From assembly GCA_003512955.1 (NCBI GenBank), contig DOTG01000002.1:1-49620 (forward strand): a DNA stretch of 49,620 bases. Reading direction: 5' to 3'. The notes beneath the pieces were generated by a model. The model worked only from the letters and a program-made list of their open reading frames with translations. It was not told the origin of the DNA and did no database searches. Shown one piece after another: positions 35,705 through 43,505 of this stretch (its first letter is position 1; each line of letters begins with the position of its first letter). The position numbers and the translations under genes were made by a program. Source of the DNA: Marinilabiliales bacterium (GTDB lineage: Bacteria > Bacteroidota > Bacteroidia > Bacteroidales > SZUA-534).

Positions 35705-36529
35705 TTATTGACAAACAACCAAAGCTCCTCGGAAAACAGCTATGTCAATGTTTTCATTCGCTGTATTTCTAATTTTTGTCGAATCGGGCATGGTTGTAAG
35801 CTGCCCATCTCCGGCGGCACTAAAGTAAATCCGGCATAACGGGCAACTGCCGCTAAAACCGTTGGGGTTACCGCCAAGCAACACTCCATCTATAGCAACC
35901 AGATGGTCGGCATTCATTGCATCCAGCGAATTGGTCAACAATACCCAGCTTCCCCCATCATTCCCTATAATGGTATTGTTCCCTTCTATTCTGGTGATGG
36001 TAATAGATTCCCCTAAACTGATTTTTGAAGTTAATCCTTTAAAATCAACCACCTCTTCCAAACATAAATCCATATATCCTTCAGTATCGGCAGTAATTTT
36101 TTGATACCAGGGCACGAATATCAATGAGGTCTGCTGCAAGGCATCCATGGTAATGGTAGCGGAAGTGGGAAGAGTTTGCTCATATTCACCCAATTTTTCC
36201 TTTACCTGGAATATGTAAACCCCTTCATCGATATAATTATAGGTAGCAGCCTGCAGATTTTGCCATGAACTAAAGGATTTGTCACGGCCCTCTAATTTAA
36301 ACGAATAGAGGGAATTGGTAAATCTTCCTTTCCATTTAAATGTTATATCGGGTTGTAATACAATTTGCCCATCAAAGTGCGAAGTAATGGTGGCCTCAGG
36401 TAATTCAAATTCAGGGTTCAAAGGATCGATAGGGTTGGAATTCTCAGGCGGCTCTATAATAGAACAGGAAAGTATTGAAAAAACAATACCGCCCATAATT
36501 AACAAATGAAAACTGTGAAATGGCTTCAT
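35705..36529 (-). CDS. Lipoprotein with FnIII/Y_Y_Y-like and cohesin-like regions
   Basis: The ATG at 36529 gives MKPFHSFHLLIMGGIVFSIL then SC, a lipoprotein signal with the lipid cysteine at residue 22; nine upstream codons are less likely. After a proline-rich linker, residues 45-125 resemble a Y_Y_Y/FnIII sandwich (YSFKLEGRDKSFSSWQNLQA, YNYIDEGVYIFQVKEK). Residues 140-275 (YMDLCLEEVVDFKGLTSKIS to LCRIYFSAAGDGQLTTM) have the strand pattern of cohesin-like domains, though the match is by eye. It is the first gene of the operon with the giant protein, 68 bases upstream of that protein's start. The giant protein has a dockerin-like segment, so a membrane-anchored cohesin receptor is conceivable. 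Confidence 0.7.
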   Translation of the reverse strand: MKPFHSFHLLIMGGIVFSILSCSIIEPPENSNPIDPLNPEFELPEATITSHFDGQIVLQPDITFKWKGRFTNSLYSFKLEGRDKSFSSWQNLQAATYNYIDEGVYIFQVKEKLGEYEQTLPTSATITMDALQQTSLIFVPWYQKITADTEGYMDLCLEEVVDFKGLTSKISLGESITITRIEGNNTIIGNDGGSWVLLTNSLDAMNADHLVAIDGVLLGGNPNGFSGSCPLCRIYFSAAGDGQLTTMPDSTKIRNTANENIDIAVFRGALVVCQ

Positions 36530-36980
36530 AATGAATGGGTTTTCATCGTTTTGCAACTTATAAATTTAAACTATTTCTACCATTTTTCACATATTTCGGG
36601 TAGAATTTTTCCTGAGTATCAGCAATACCCTGAATTCAAGACAAGAGATTAAGAGATCGGGACGGGAGATAATGTGCTGATTTGTTAATGTGCCAATTAG
36701 CTAATGAATAATTCAACAACCTTTATAAATATACCTCCCGCGTACCTATTTCTTCCATCTTCAACCATGTTTCTACCATCTTCTATTATGTTTTTGTCAT
36801 CCTTCATTATAAAAACCGACCAGAGGTCGGTGTTACCTTCTTCGCACCTTAGCGTCTTTGCGGTGGAAGATTCATGGCTGCTTGGCGAGAAGGATTCCAC
36901 CTCAAACCCCTAAAAGGGACTTTAAAAACAGTCCAGATTTAAAACCCGTGCTTTTAGGTACAAATCCCCGCTACAACGAC

Positions 36981-37013
36981 AAACCTGTCAGGTTTTTGAA
37001 ACCTGACAGGTTT
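36981..37013. repeat. Double palindrome forming a perfect 15-bp hairpin
   Basis: AAACCTGTCAGGTTT (36981-36995), a TTG loop, and AAACCTGACAGGTTT (36999-37013) form a perfect 15-bp stem. Each arm is also a palindrome by itself except for its central base, so it can fold as one long hairpin or two short ones. Same design as the element at 1269-1337 but different sequence. Confidence 0.9.
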
Positions 37014-37211
37014 ATTGATACTATTCATTGCGGTGAAATATTCCCCCCTATAATCCCGCCACGATGGGATACTTCCGTTGTGGTTGCTTGTGAGAGGTTA
37101 ACAATTACTGTTTGATAATCATAAGAAATCATAACCTTCTACGGCACCAGTGTACTATTATTCATTGCGGCTTAGCGATTTTGCGGTAACATACAGAGAC
37201 CACAAACAAAA

Positions 37212-37236
37212 AGGCTACCCAAATGTTGGATAGCCT
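37212..37236. terminator. Terminator downstream of the M16 protease gene
   Basis: AGGCTACCCAA-ATG-TTGGATAGCCT forms an 11-bp stem with one wobble pair. It is flanked by A5 on the left and a T-run on the right, so it works both ways. It ends 23 bases before the protease stop codon on the minus strand. Confidence 0.8.
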
Positions 37237-37258
37237 CTTTTTATAAAAAGTTTTATCT

Positions 37259-40078
37259 CTATTGGGCAGGGCTCATAACCACCTCAAATCTGGCCGATTT
37301 TGGCAAATAGGTTTTAGCAAACGCTTCCACCTGTTCCGGGGTAACGGCATTCACAATATCCTCGTAAGCCGAAGGGACCACAACGGTTTCACCATGTTGG
37401 TAGTATTGGTTGATGGCGCTCATCCAGTAATTGTTTTTGCGCAGGTTTTCCTGGCGCACTTTGATGAAGTTTTTCATAGCCTCGTTCAAATCGTCCAGTT
37501 TCACGCCTTTGCTATGAATTGAATCCATTTCGGCATACACAATCCCTTTCAGTTTATCCGACTTGGCCGGGTCGGTATCAAAAGCTACAATCAGGCTATA
37601 TTGTTCTTTGGGGAAATGGCTTACATTGGCACGGACCGAAACTCCATAGGTTCCTCCCTCCTCTTCGCGGATAACATCGGTGTAACGCTTGTCGAGCAAT
37701 TCAGCAACCATGTCTAACAGAATCCGGTTGGTCGGGTTGTATTTCATTTCGCCATGTAAATTCAGATAGATGGTGGTTTTCGGGGTTTCCATGGTTTTTT
37801 GGAAATGTTTCATGGTCCCATCGTTGGGATATTCCACTTTGGTATCCATCCACTTTTCGCTCCGTTCTTCCGTGATCAGGCTCCCCAAATATTTCTCAAT
37901 CAAAGGTTTTACCTGTACAGTATCAATATTTCCTACAAACACGAACGTAAAATTGGCGGCATCGGCAAAACGTTCCTGATAAACCTTTTGCATGGTAGCA
38001 AAATCCAGCTTTTGGACGGTGTTTGTATTCATCAATACGGTGCGGGGGTTGTAGTTGTTCGACACCAGCGTGACTGAATCCCTGAAGGTTTTATTGATGT
38101 CGGCATCCAGATTGGCCACCGAAGCCAGGTAACGCGATTTTAACGCGCTGAATGCCTCTTCGTCGAAACGGGGTTGTTCCATTTGCAGATAGGCCAATTG
38201 CAACAATGTCTCAAAATCCTTAATAGATGAACTACCCTGTAATCCTTCGTACAATTCGCCTACATAAGGTGACAGTTTAACCACTTTTCCGGTTAATAAT
38301 TTTTGCAGGCTCACCTGGTCGAATTTGCCTACCCCAAAAGCCCCCATAAAATTCCCAATCATCTGAATGGTTGGTAATTCAGTTGCTGAGTATAAGGAAC
38401 TTCCCCCTTCGCTGTAAGCGCTCATCAAAATCTCGTTTTCTTTGTAGTCGGTCGTTTTAACCACCACCTTTACACCATTTTTCAAAGTCCACTCGGTAAC
38501 TCCAAAATCGGTAAGTACCTGTCCTTTAGCTACCACTGAACCTGTAAGCGTTTCAGCAATCAATGGTTCATTAATAACTTTATCTTCGTAAGGTTTCAAT
38601 TCGGCATTTTTGACTTTGGCCGCAATGCTGAGCAATTGATCTTTAGTTGGATACACCAGCCCCTCTTTTTCAGGACCCGATAGTATATAAATTTGATTCT
38701 CAACCGTATTCCATTTTTTTGCCAACGCATTTAGTTCGTCTAATGTAATGGTAGGAAGCAATTGCTGTGCTAAATTGTATTCCAGTTCAATACCCGGGGC
38801 CGGTTCATTCACCAAAAAATGGTATTGCAATTCGCGGACCAGGCGGTCGTTCAACTGTTTGTTCCGTTCTTTGTAGTTCTTCTCAAATTCGCTGAGCATC
38901 GATGTTTTAGCCCGTTCCAGTTCACTGGCAACAAAACCAAAACGGTGCAGCCGTTCATTTTCTGTCAAAGCCGATTCAATCCCTCCTGCAATATTATCTT
39001 CTTTCAGATTGGCTCCAACGGTGTAAACATCGGCCAACCGGGCCATATTGTAATAACCGGTATAAGCGCCAATAAAGGGCGGGTTGCCTTTTTGGACCAT
39101 CTCGTCGAAACGCATCCCCATCATGTTTGAATATAGTTCATCAGCTAAATTCTGACGATAGTAGGTCATATCTTTTTTAGCGAAGGCTGTCGAAGGGTGT
39201 TTGCAATAAAAGGTAAAACGCAGGCCGCCAGCCTCAGGATCGGTAATAATTCCTACAACGGGTTCGGCATTTCCGGGTACCTCAAAGTATTTGCGTTCCT
39301 TGGGATTCTCAACTGCCGGAATGGGTGAAAACATGGCTTTGATTTTCTCCTCTATCCGGGCGGCATCAATATCACCTACCACAATAATGGCCTGCAAATC
39401 GGTACGGTAATAATCGTGATAAAAATCGCGGATCACTTTTGGTTCAAAGTGGTCAATCACATCGAGGCTTCCAATAACATCGCGGTCGGCATATTTAGAG
39501 TCCTGGAATATATATTTGCGGCTTTCCAGATACACGCGCATTTGCCCCGAACGGCGGGTACGCCATTCTTCATGGATCACACCGCGTTCGCTGTTTATTT
39601 CCTCTTCGGTCAATAACAGGTAATGGCTCCAGTCGTGTAAAACCAATAAGGTAGAATCGAGCAAATTGGGGTTTGTTGTGGGAACGTTGCTTAAGTTGTA
39701 AACCGTTTCATCCACATTGGTGTAGGCATTAATGTTACGGCCAAAAGCAACGCCATATTTTTCCAGATAATTCAGGATTCCTTTGCCTGGAAAGTTCTGG
39801 GTACCATTAAAAGCCATGTGCTCCAGAAAGTGGGCAAGCCCGTTCTGCTCGTCGTTTTCGAGTATGGCACCCACATTCTGGACAATATAAAAACTGGCCC
39901 GTTCCTTGGGTTCTTCGTTGTGCAACACATAATAGGTCAATCCGTTATCAAGTTTTCCGTAACGGACATTTGGGTTTAATGGCAACGGTTTGTTCGGGTC
40001 CAGCCCCTCCTGAGCTTCACTCAATCCAGTGGCAGTCCACAATAGAAAAAAGCTCATCAAAAGTTTTAGTGTCTTCAT
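37259..40078 (-). CDS. Secreted M16-family (pitrilysin/PqqL-like) zinc metalloprotease
   Basis: This 939-residue protein has a signal peptide (MKTLKLLMSFFLLWTATGLS ending at EAQ) and two M16 halves. The zinc-binding inverted motif HFLEH is at residues 83-87 in NGLAHFLEHMAFNGTQNFPG. The downstream zinc glutamate is expected in INSERGVIHEEWRTRR. The N-terminal YGKLDNGLTYYVLHNEEPKE is typical of PqqL-like enzymes. The second half (from about 510, TEWTLKNGVKVVVKTTDY) lacks the motif, as usual, and helps form the peptide-enclosing chamber. It probably degrades peptides in the periplasm. It stands alone and diverges from the cysE unit. Confidence 0.94.
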   Translation of the reverse strand: MKTLKLLMSFFLLWTATGLSEAQEGLDPNKPLPLNPNVRYGKLDNGLTYYVLHNEEPKERASFYIVQNVGAILENDEQNGLAHFLEHMAFNGTQNFPGKGILNYLEKYGVAFGRNINAYTNVDETVYNLSNVPTTNPNLLDSTLLVLHDWSHYLLLTEEEINSERGVIHEEWRTRRSGQMRVYLESRKYIFQDSKYADRDVIGSLDVIDHFEPKVIRDFYHDYYRTDLQAIIVVGDIDAARIEEKIKAMFSPIPAVENPKERKYFEVPGNAEPVVGIITDPEAGGLRFTFYCKHPSTAFAKKDMTYYRQNLADELYSNMMGMRFDEMVQKGNPPFIGAYTGYYNMARLADVYTVGANLKEDNIAGGIESALTENERLHRFGFVASELERAKTSMLSEFEKNYKERNKQLNDRLVRELQYHFLVNEPAPGIELEYNLAQQLLPTITLDELNALAKKWNTVENQIYILSGPEKEGLVYPTKDQLLSIAAKVKNAELKPYEDKVINEPLIAETLTGSVVAKGQVLTDFGVTEWTLKNGVKVVVKTTDYKENEILMSAYSEGGSSLYSATELPTIQMIGNFMGAFGVGKFDQVSLQKLLTGKVVKLSPYVGELYEGLQGSSSIKDFETLLQLAYLQMEQPRFDEEAFSALKSRYLASVANLDADINKTFRDSVTLVSNNYNPRTVLMNTNTVQKLDFATMQKVYQERFADAANFTFVFVGNIDTVQVKPLIEKYLGSLITEERSEKWMDTKVEYPNDGTMKHFQKTMETPKTTIYLNLHGEMKYNPTNRILLDMVAELLDKRYTDVIREEEGGTYGVSVRANVSHFPKEQYSLIVAFDTDPAKSDKLKGIVYAEMDSIHSKGVKLDDLNEAMKNFIKVRQENLRKNNYWMSAINQYYQHGETVVVPSAYEDIVNAVTPEQVEAFAKTYLPKSARFEVVMSPAQ

Positions 40079-40238
40079 ACAAATTTGGTTTAATTAGATT
40101 TTAGTCGTTGGTCGAATTAAATAAAATTGAGTTACAAATTAACCACTTTTTATGGGAAATATTGAAAAGATGGGGAATATTAACTTAAATGAAAACTAAT
40201 ACTAAGATACCTATAGATGAATAATTTTCAACCAACTC

Positions 40239-40268
40239 TTGCATTTCACTTTTAAATTCATACTTTTG
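40239..40268 (+). promoter_or_regulatory. Promoter of the cysE leader transcript
   Basis: TTG (40239-40241, in CTTG) is followed by 19 bases and TACTTTTG (40261-40268), an exact TANNTTTG -7 element at standard Bacteroidota spacing. The start site would lie at about 40273-40277, some 12 bases before the leader peptide ATG and about 165 before cysE, leaving room for a regulated leader RNA. Confidence 0.75.
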
Positions 40269-40287
40269 TGTCTGAAATAAAACAAAA

Positions 40288-40368
40288 ATGACAAATAAAA
40301 TGCAAAATAGGAACCATATGTGTTGTTGTATGAAAAGCAGCAGGGGCCTGTTTTGTTTGTTAAGTTGA
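40288..40368 (+). CDS. Putative cysteine leader peptide upstream of cysE
   Basis: A 26-codon frame reads MTNKMQNRNHMCCCMKSSRG then LFCLLS and a TGA stop at 40366-40368. Codons 12-14 are three TGT cysteine codons in a row (40321-40329), and codon 23 is a fourth. ATGs at 40300 and 40318 could also start it. The frame lies between a consensus promoter and an intrinsic terminator just ahead of a cysteine biosynthesis gene. A run of codons for the pathway's end product in this position is the mark of ribosome-mediated attenuation, as in trp, his and ilv leaders. Cys-rich leader frames of this kind are known from mycobacteria; I know of none described in Bacteroidota. The peptide itself probably has no other role. 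Confidence 0.75.
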   Translation: MTNKMQNRNHMCCCMKSSRGLFCLLS

Positions 40369-40405
40369 TATACACAAATAGAATTAGTAAATAAACGCGG
40401 GCCCT
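40333..40405 (+). promoter_or_regulatory. Alternative leader pairings (pause hairpin and antiterminator)
   Basis: Two exclusive pairings can be drawn. Pause hairpin (1:2): AAAA-CAG (40333-40340, one bulged G) with CTGTTTT (40348-40354). Antiterminator (2:3): GGGGCCTGT (40343-40351) with GCGGGCCCT (40397-40405), nine pairs including three G-U. The antiterminator uses bases 40401-40405, which are the 5' arm of the terminator. A ribosome stalled on Cys codons 12-14 would cover segment 1 and free segment 2. This was derived by hand, not by energy calculation. Confidence 0.6.
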
Positions 40406-40429
40406 TTCAATTATGAGAGGGCTTTTTTT
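40401..40429 (+). terminator. Intrinsic terminator (attenuator) before cysE
   Basis: GCCCTTTC (40401-40408) pairs with GAGAGGGC (40415-40422) around AATTAT, one pair being G-U, and seven Ts follow (40423-40429). The hairpin ends 10 bases before the cysE ATG. No gene lies upstream on this strand that would need it, so it fits a conditional attenuator of cysE and not the end of another transcript. Confidence 0.85.
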
Positions 40430-40439
40430 GTAAAATACC

Positions 40440-41270
40440 ATGAACAACAAAGAATTTTTTAACCAGATTGGCCAATTCCGGCGGAGTTCCGTAGGAAAAG
40501 TCCCTCCGCTCCGGGCAAGTTACCGGCTATTGAACGACATTGTTGAGTTTCTTTTTCCCATTTTAAGCAAACGCGATTGCCCGTCGGTGGAACAGGAATT
40601 TGAAAGCATCCACGAACAGACCATCCGGCTGTTGCAATCTATCAGTTATGAAAAAGAGCAAACGGTGATAGTAGCAGACCAGTTTATTGGTTCCTTTCCT
40701 AAAATTTATGATTTACTCATTAAAGATGCCACTGCCATTTATGAGGGCGACCCGGCGGCCGAAGCCATCGAGGAGGTCATTGTCAGCTATCCGGGTTTTT
40801 ATGCCATCTGTATTTACCGCATTGCCCATGAACTTTACCAGCTAAATATCCCGGTATTGCCCAGGTTATTTTCGGAATACGGACACAAGCATACAGGCAT
40901 CGACATCCATCCCGGGGCGCAAATTGGCGAGGCTTTTTGCATCGACCACGGTACGGGCGTGGTCATTGGTGAAACCACCCAAATCGGTAACCATGTAAAG
41001 ATGTACCAAGGGGTAACGCTGGGTGCACTTAGCGTTAGTAAAGAAAAAGCAGGTAAAAAAAGGCATCCAACCATCGAAGATAATGTAACCATCTATTCGG
41101 GCACCACCATTTTAGGAGGCAAAACCGTTGTAGGGCACCATTCCATCATTGGCGGAAATGTGTGGCTCACCGATAGCGTTGAACCCTATTCCATTGTACT
41201 CAACAAAAGCGAAATATTTGTGAAAAATAAAAACCCGGAATACGATACGGTGATTGATTTTGTGATTTAA
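40440..41270 (+). CDS. cysE: Serine O-acetyltransferase
   Basis: This 276-residue enzyme makes O-acetylserine from serine and acetyl-CoA, the first step of cysteine synthesis. The N-terminal helical part (FNQIGQFRRSSVGKVPPLRA, YPGFYAICIYRIAHELYQLN) precedes a left-handed beta-helix with hexapeptide repeats. Catalytic-site strings are GIDIHPGAQIGEAFCIDHGT, GVVIGETTQIGNHVKMYQGV and RHPTIEDNVTIYSGTTILGG. It belongs to the EpsC/SAT-like type. It is followed by cysK after 163 bases, and is preceded by the Cys leader peptide and attenuator described separately, which implies control by charged tRNA-Cys. Confidence 0.95.
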   Translation: MNNKEFFNQIGQFRRSSVGKVPPLRASYRLLNDIVEFLFPILSKRDCPSVEQEFESIHEQTIRLLQSISYEKEQTVIVADQFIGSFPKIYDLLIKDATAIYEGDPAAEAIEEVIVSYPGFYAICIYRIAHELYQLNIPVLPRLFSEYGHKHTGIDIHPGAQIGEAFCIDHGTGVVIGETTQIGNHVKMYQGVTLGALSVSKEKAGKKRHPTIEDNVTIYSGTTILGGKTVVGHHSIIGGNVWLTDSVEPYSIVLNKSEIFVKNKNPEYDTVIDFVI

Positions 41271-41433
41271 AACGGAGACGGGAAATCATGGGTTCATTTG
41301 GGAATGGTTAAATTGTTGGATTGCTAAATTGTTAATTACTAATTGTCTCATATCTCGTGCCTCAAAACCCCGTGTCTGAAATCTTGATACTGACTACTTG
41401 ACACTAAATTATTAACTACTAACTACATATAAA

Positions 41434-42339
41434 ATGAAAGCAAACAATGTACTTGAATTGATTGGGAACACCCCAACGGTGAAAATCAACCGGCTGTTCG
41501 ATAACCAGGCCGAAGTGTGGGTAAAACTGGAAAAGCAAAACCCCGGAGGGAGCATCAAAGACCGGATTGCCCTTTCGATGATTGAGGCTGCCGAGAAAGA
41601 AGGGCTTTTAAAACCTAACACGGTGATTATTGAGCCTACCTCAGGAAATACCGGGATTGGCCTGGCATTGGTAGCCGCAGTTAAAAAATACCGCCTTATC
41701 CTGGTAATGCCCGAAAGCATGTCCGTTGAACGTCGGCGGTTGGTTACAGCCTATGGAGCGGAACTGGTTTTAACACCCCGCGAAAAAGGTATGAAAGGTG
41801 CCATTGAAAAGTCCAATGAATTGAAACAGGAATTGGGTGGTTGGATTCCCATGCAATTTGAAAATGCAGCAAATCCCGAAATCCATAGTAGTACCACTGC
41901 TCAGGAAATTTTGAACGATTTCCCCAATGGGTTCGATTATTTGATAACCGGCGTAGGAACGGGCGGACACATCAGTGGGGTGGCTCAAGTGCTAAAAGCC
42001 AGGTTTCCGCAACTGAAAGTTTTTGCCGTGGAACCCGAACTTTCACCGGTTATTAGCGGAGGCGCTCCAGGCCCTCACCCGTTGCAAGGCATTGGCGCAG
42101 GTTTTATACCTAAAAATTTATATACCGATCTCCTGGATGGCGTTATTAAAGTGAGTAAGGATGAAGCTTTTGCCTATGCCCAAAAAGCCACACGCGAAGA
42201 GGGGCTGTTTGTAGGTATATCCAGTGGGGCTTCGTTGGCTGCCGTTGCTCAAAAACTACCTGAACTGAAAGGCAAAAAGGTGTTGACTTTTGCTTACGAT
42301 ACCGGCGAACGGTATTTGTCGGTGGAGGGGTTGTTCTAG
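41434..42339 (+). CDS. cysK: Cysteine synthase A (O-acetylserine sulfhydrylase)
   Basis: This 301-residue PLP enzyme combines O-acetylserine with sulfide to give cysteine. The PLP lysine is Lys42 in NPGGSIKDRIALSM. Also visible are the substrate loop TSGNTGIG, the phosphate-binding GTGGHISG, the MPESMSVERRRL segment and GISSGAS near the C-terminus. The length is typical for CysK/CysM. It follows cysE in the same direction. The 163-base spacer holds AT-rich repetitive text (variants of TTAAATTGTT) and no clear promoter or terminator, so co-transcription with cysE is likely. Confidence 0.96.
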   Translation: MKANNVLELIGNTPTVKINRLFDNQAEVWVKLEKQNPGGSIKDRIALSMIEAAEKEGLLKPNTVIIEPTSGNTGIGLALVAAVKKYRLILVMPESMSVERRRLVTAYGAELVLTPREKGMKGAIEKSNELKQELGGWIPMQFENAANPEIHSSTTAQEILNDFPNGFDYLITGVGTGGHISGVAQVLKARFPQLKVFAVEPELSPVISGGAPGPHPLQGIGAGFIPKNLYTDLLDGVIKVSKDEAFAYAQKATREEGLFVGISSGASLAAVAQKLPELKGKKVLTFAYDTGERYLSVEGLF

Positions 42340-42463
42340 CCAAAATCCCGTAATAAAAATACGGAATCAGCTAAAACCGTAAAAATGAGTCTTGGTTTTT
42401 CAGTCCGGCTTATTTTTCAATAAATAATTTTTATCTTCGCCCTGATAACCCAAAAGATGTAAG

Positions 42464-42979
42464 ATGAAAAAGCTATTGATGATCGGAATACTGATAAACC
42501 TGAATATCTCCGGTGTGTTGGCCCAACTCCCGGAAGTTGGGCAGATAGCTCCGGAGATTGTTCAAAAATCGGTAAACGGCGAAGATTTTAAACTCTCCGA
42601 TTTAAGGGGGCAAGTGGTGTTGATTGATTTTTGGGCCAGCTGGTGCGGCCCATGCCGGAAAGAAAACCCAAACCTGATTAAAGCCTATCAAAAGTATAAA
42701 GGTGCGGAATTTAAGGATGGAACCGGATTTACTGTTTTTAGTGTTTCGCTGGATATGAAATACGAATCGTGGGTTGAGGCTATTAACAAAGATGGATTAA
42801 TTTGGCCCTATCATGTGTGCGATTTAAGAGGCTGGACCAACCAGGCAGCTAAATTGTATAACATTAAAAGTGTACCTACTAATTTTTTAATTGATGGTAA
42901 TGGGGTAATTATAGCCATTAACCTTAGAGGAGAAGCTCTTGAAGCAAAATTAAAGAAAATGAAGAAGGGTTTTTTTTGA
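42464..42979 (+). CDS. TlpA-like periplasmic thiol-disulfide oxidoreductase
   Basis: The 171 residues start with a signal peptide (MKKLLMIGILINLNISGVLA). The thioredoxin fold carries the active site WASWCGPCRKENP with Cys61 and Cys64 and the cis-proline in IKSVPTNFLIDGNG. It belongs to the AhpC/TSA-Redoxin TlpA group, which reduces disulfides in the periplasm. It is 124 bases beyond cysK. A TATCTTCG string (42432-42439), one base from a -7 element, may give it its own promoter. The stop codon directly follows a run of eight Ts. Specific partners are unknown; a Cys-rich lipoprotein gene lies just beyond, convergent. Confidence 0.92.
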   Translation: MKKLLMIGILINLNISGVLAQLPEVGQIAPEIVQKSVNGEDFKLSDLRGQVVLIDFWASWCGPCRKENPNLIKAYQKYKGAEFKDGTGFTVFSVSLDMKYESWVEAINKDGLIWPYHVCDLRGWTNQAAKLYNIKSVPTNFLIDGNGVIIAINLRGEALEAKLKKMKKGFF

Positions 42980-42989
42980 CCCGCATTTT

Positions 42990-43038
42990 GTTGAAATAAA
43001 AAATCCTAAGATGTGCTCTTAGGATTTTTTATTTCAAC
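42990..43038. terminator. Perfect 22-bp bidirectional terminator
   Basis: The arms 42990-43011 and 43017-43038 are exact reverse complements over 22 bases (core AAAAAATCCTAAGA / TCTTAGGATTTTTT) around the loop TGTGC. A- and T-runs inside the stem serve both strands. It lies between the convergent TlpA-like and Cys-rich lipoprotein genes. Confidence 0.9.
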
Positions 43039-43049
43039 TATTTACCATG

Positions 43050-43430
43050 CTATTGACAAAGTGATTTGGTCCGCACTTCTTCTAATAATTTTTCAGCCAT
43101 AGCGGTTAATTTGATATTTGCAGCATCAATACTCCCTGATTTTTTCCCACTACAACCAGCTTCGATTAATTTAGCACCAATTGCCTGAATAGCTGCGTCA
43201 CAAGTGCTTGCTTCAACACCGGTACATTGATAATCAGTACCGCCAAACGTGTAATAAGAGTTGTTTACCCCATCGCTACAAAAAGTTGCCACTGCATCAA
43301 CACTCGTAGGGCAATTAAAATCATCTGATAAATTTTCTGCATCACATGATTCAGTATCTTCGGTTTCACATGAAATAAATGATATTGAAACCGCAAGAGC
43401 TAACATAAAAAAATACTTGGTTGCTTTCAT
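43050..43430 (-). CDS. Small cysteine-rich lipoprotein, unknown function
   Basis: The 126-residue precursor has the lipoprotein signal MKATKYFFMLALAVSISFIS with the lipid cysteine at residue 21. The mature chain holds seven more cysteines, spaced through acidic N-terminal text (TEDTESCDAENLSDDFNC), FCSDGVNNSYYTFGG, TDYQCTG, STCDAAIQAIG, EAGCSGKK and SLCQ at the C-terminus. I recognise no family. With seven cysteines and an export signal it must be disulfide-bonded or bind metal. It lies just downstream of a DsbA-like gene on the same strand and convergent with a TlpA-like gene, so these oxidoreductases are likely to act on it; this is an inference. Confidence 0.8.
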   Translation of the reverse strand: MKATKYFFMLALAVSISFISCETEDTESCDAENLSDDFNCPTSVDAVATFCSDGVNNSYYTFGGTDYQCTGVEASTCDAAIQAIGAKLIEAGCSGKKSGSIDAANIKLTAMAEKLLEEVRTKSLCQ

Positions 43431-43505
43431 TGGTTTTGTTTTAAGTTATTTGTTTTTAATGAATCAATTACGAAAAATCCGGGTGCAAATTAAAAAATAT
43501 TACAG

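Larger units (their letters stand above)
36530..37258. other. 729-base intergenic stretch rich in dispersed short repeats, no gene found
   Basis: No credible coding frame is present. The stretch holds imperfect repeats of CCATCTTCNANNATGTTT (36754-36795), a 7-bp hairpin ACCGACC-AGA-GGTCGGT (36815-36831), and two related strings, CTTCGCACCTTAGCGTCTTT at about 36840 and CATTGCGGCTTAGCGATTTT at about 37163, both ending in TGCGGT. It also has AACCCCTAAAAGGGACTTTA at about 36905 and a paired palindrome at 36981. Strings of this kind recur between genes in Bacteroidota. They look like a collection of small intergenic repeats, not a dead gene. Confidence 0.7.

Noticed and set aside
36697..37115. Short frames in the intergenic gap before the M16 gene
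   Set aside because: They run through the repeat strings and hairpins, have no start signals, and translate to low-complexity text.
40211..40450. A 79-codon frame on the minus strand across the cysE leader
   Set aside because: It overlaps the promoter, leader peptide and terminator, has no family features, and is explained by AT-rich text.
41271..41433. A second Cys leader before cysK
   Set aside because: No clustered TGT/TGC frame and no terminator hairpin are visible there.
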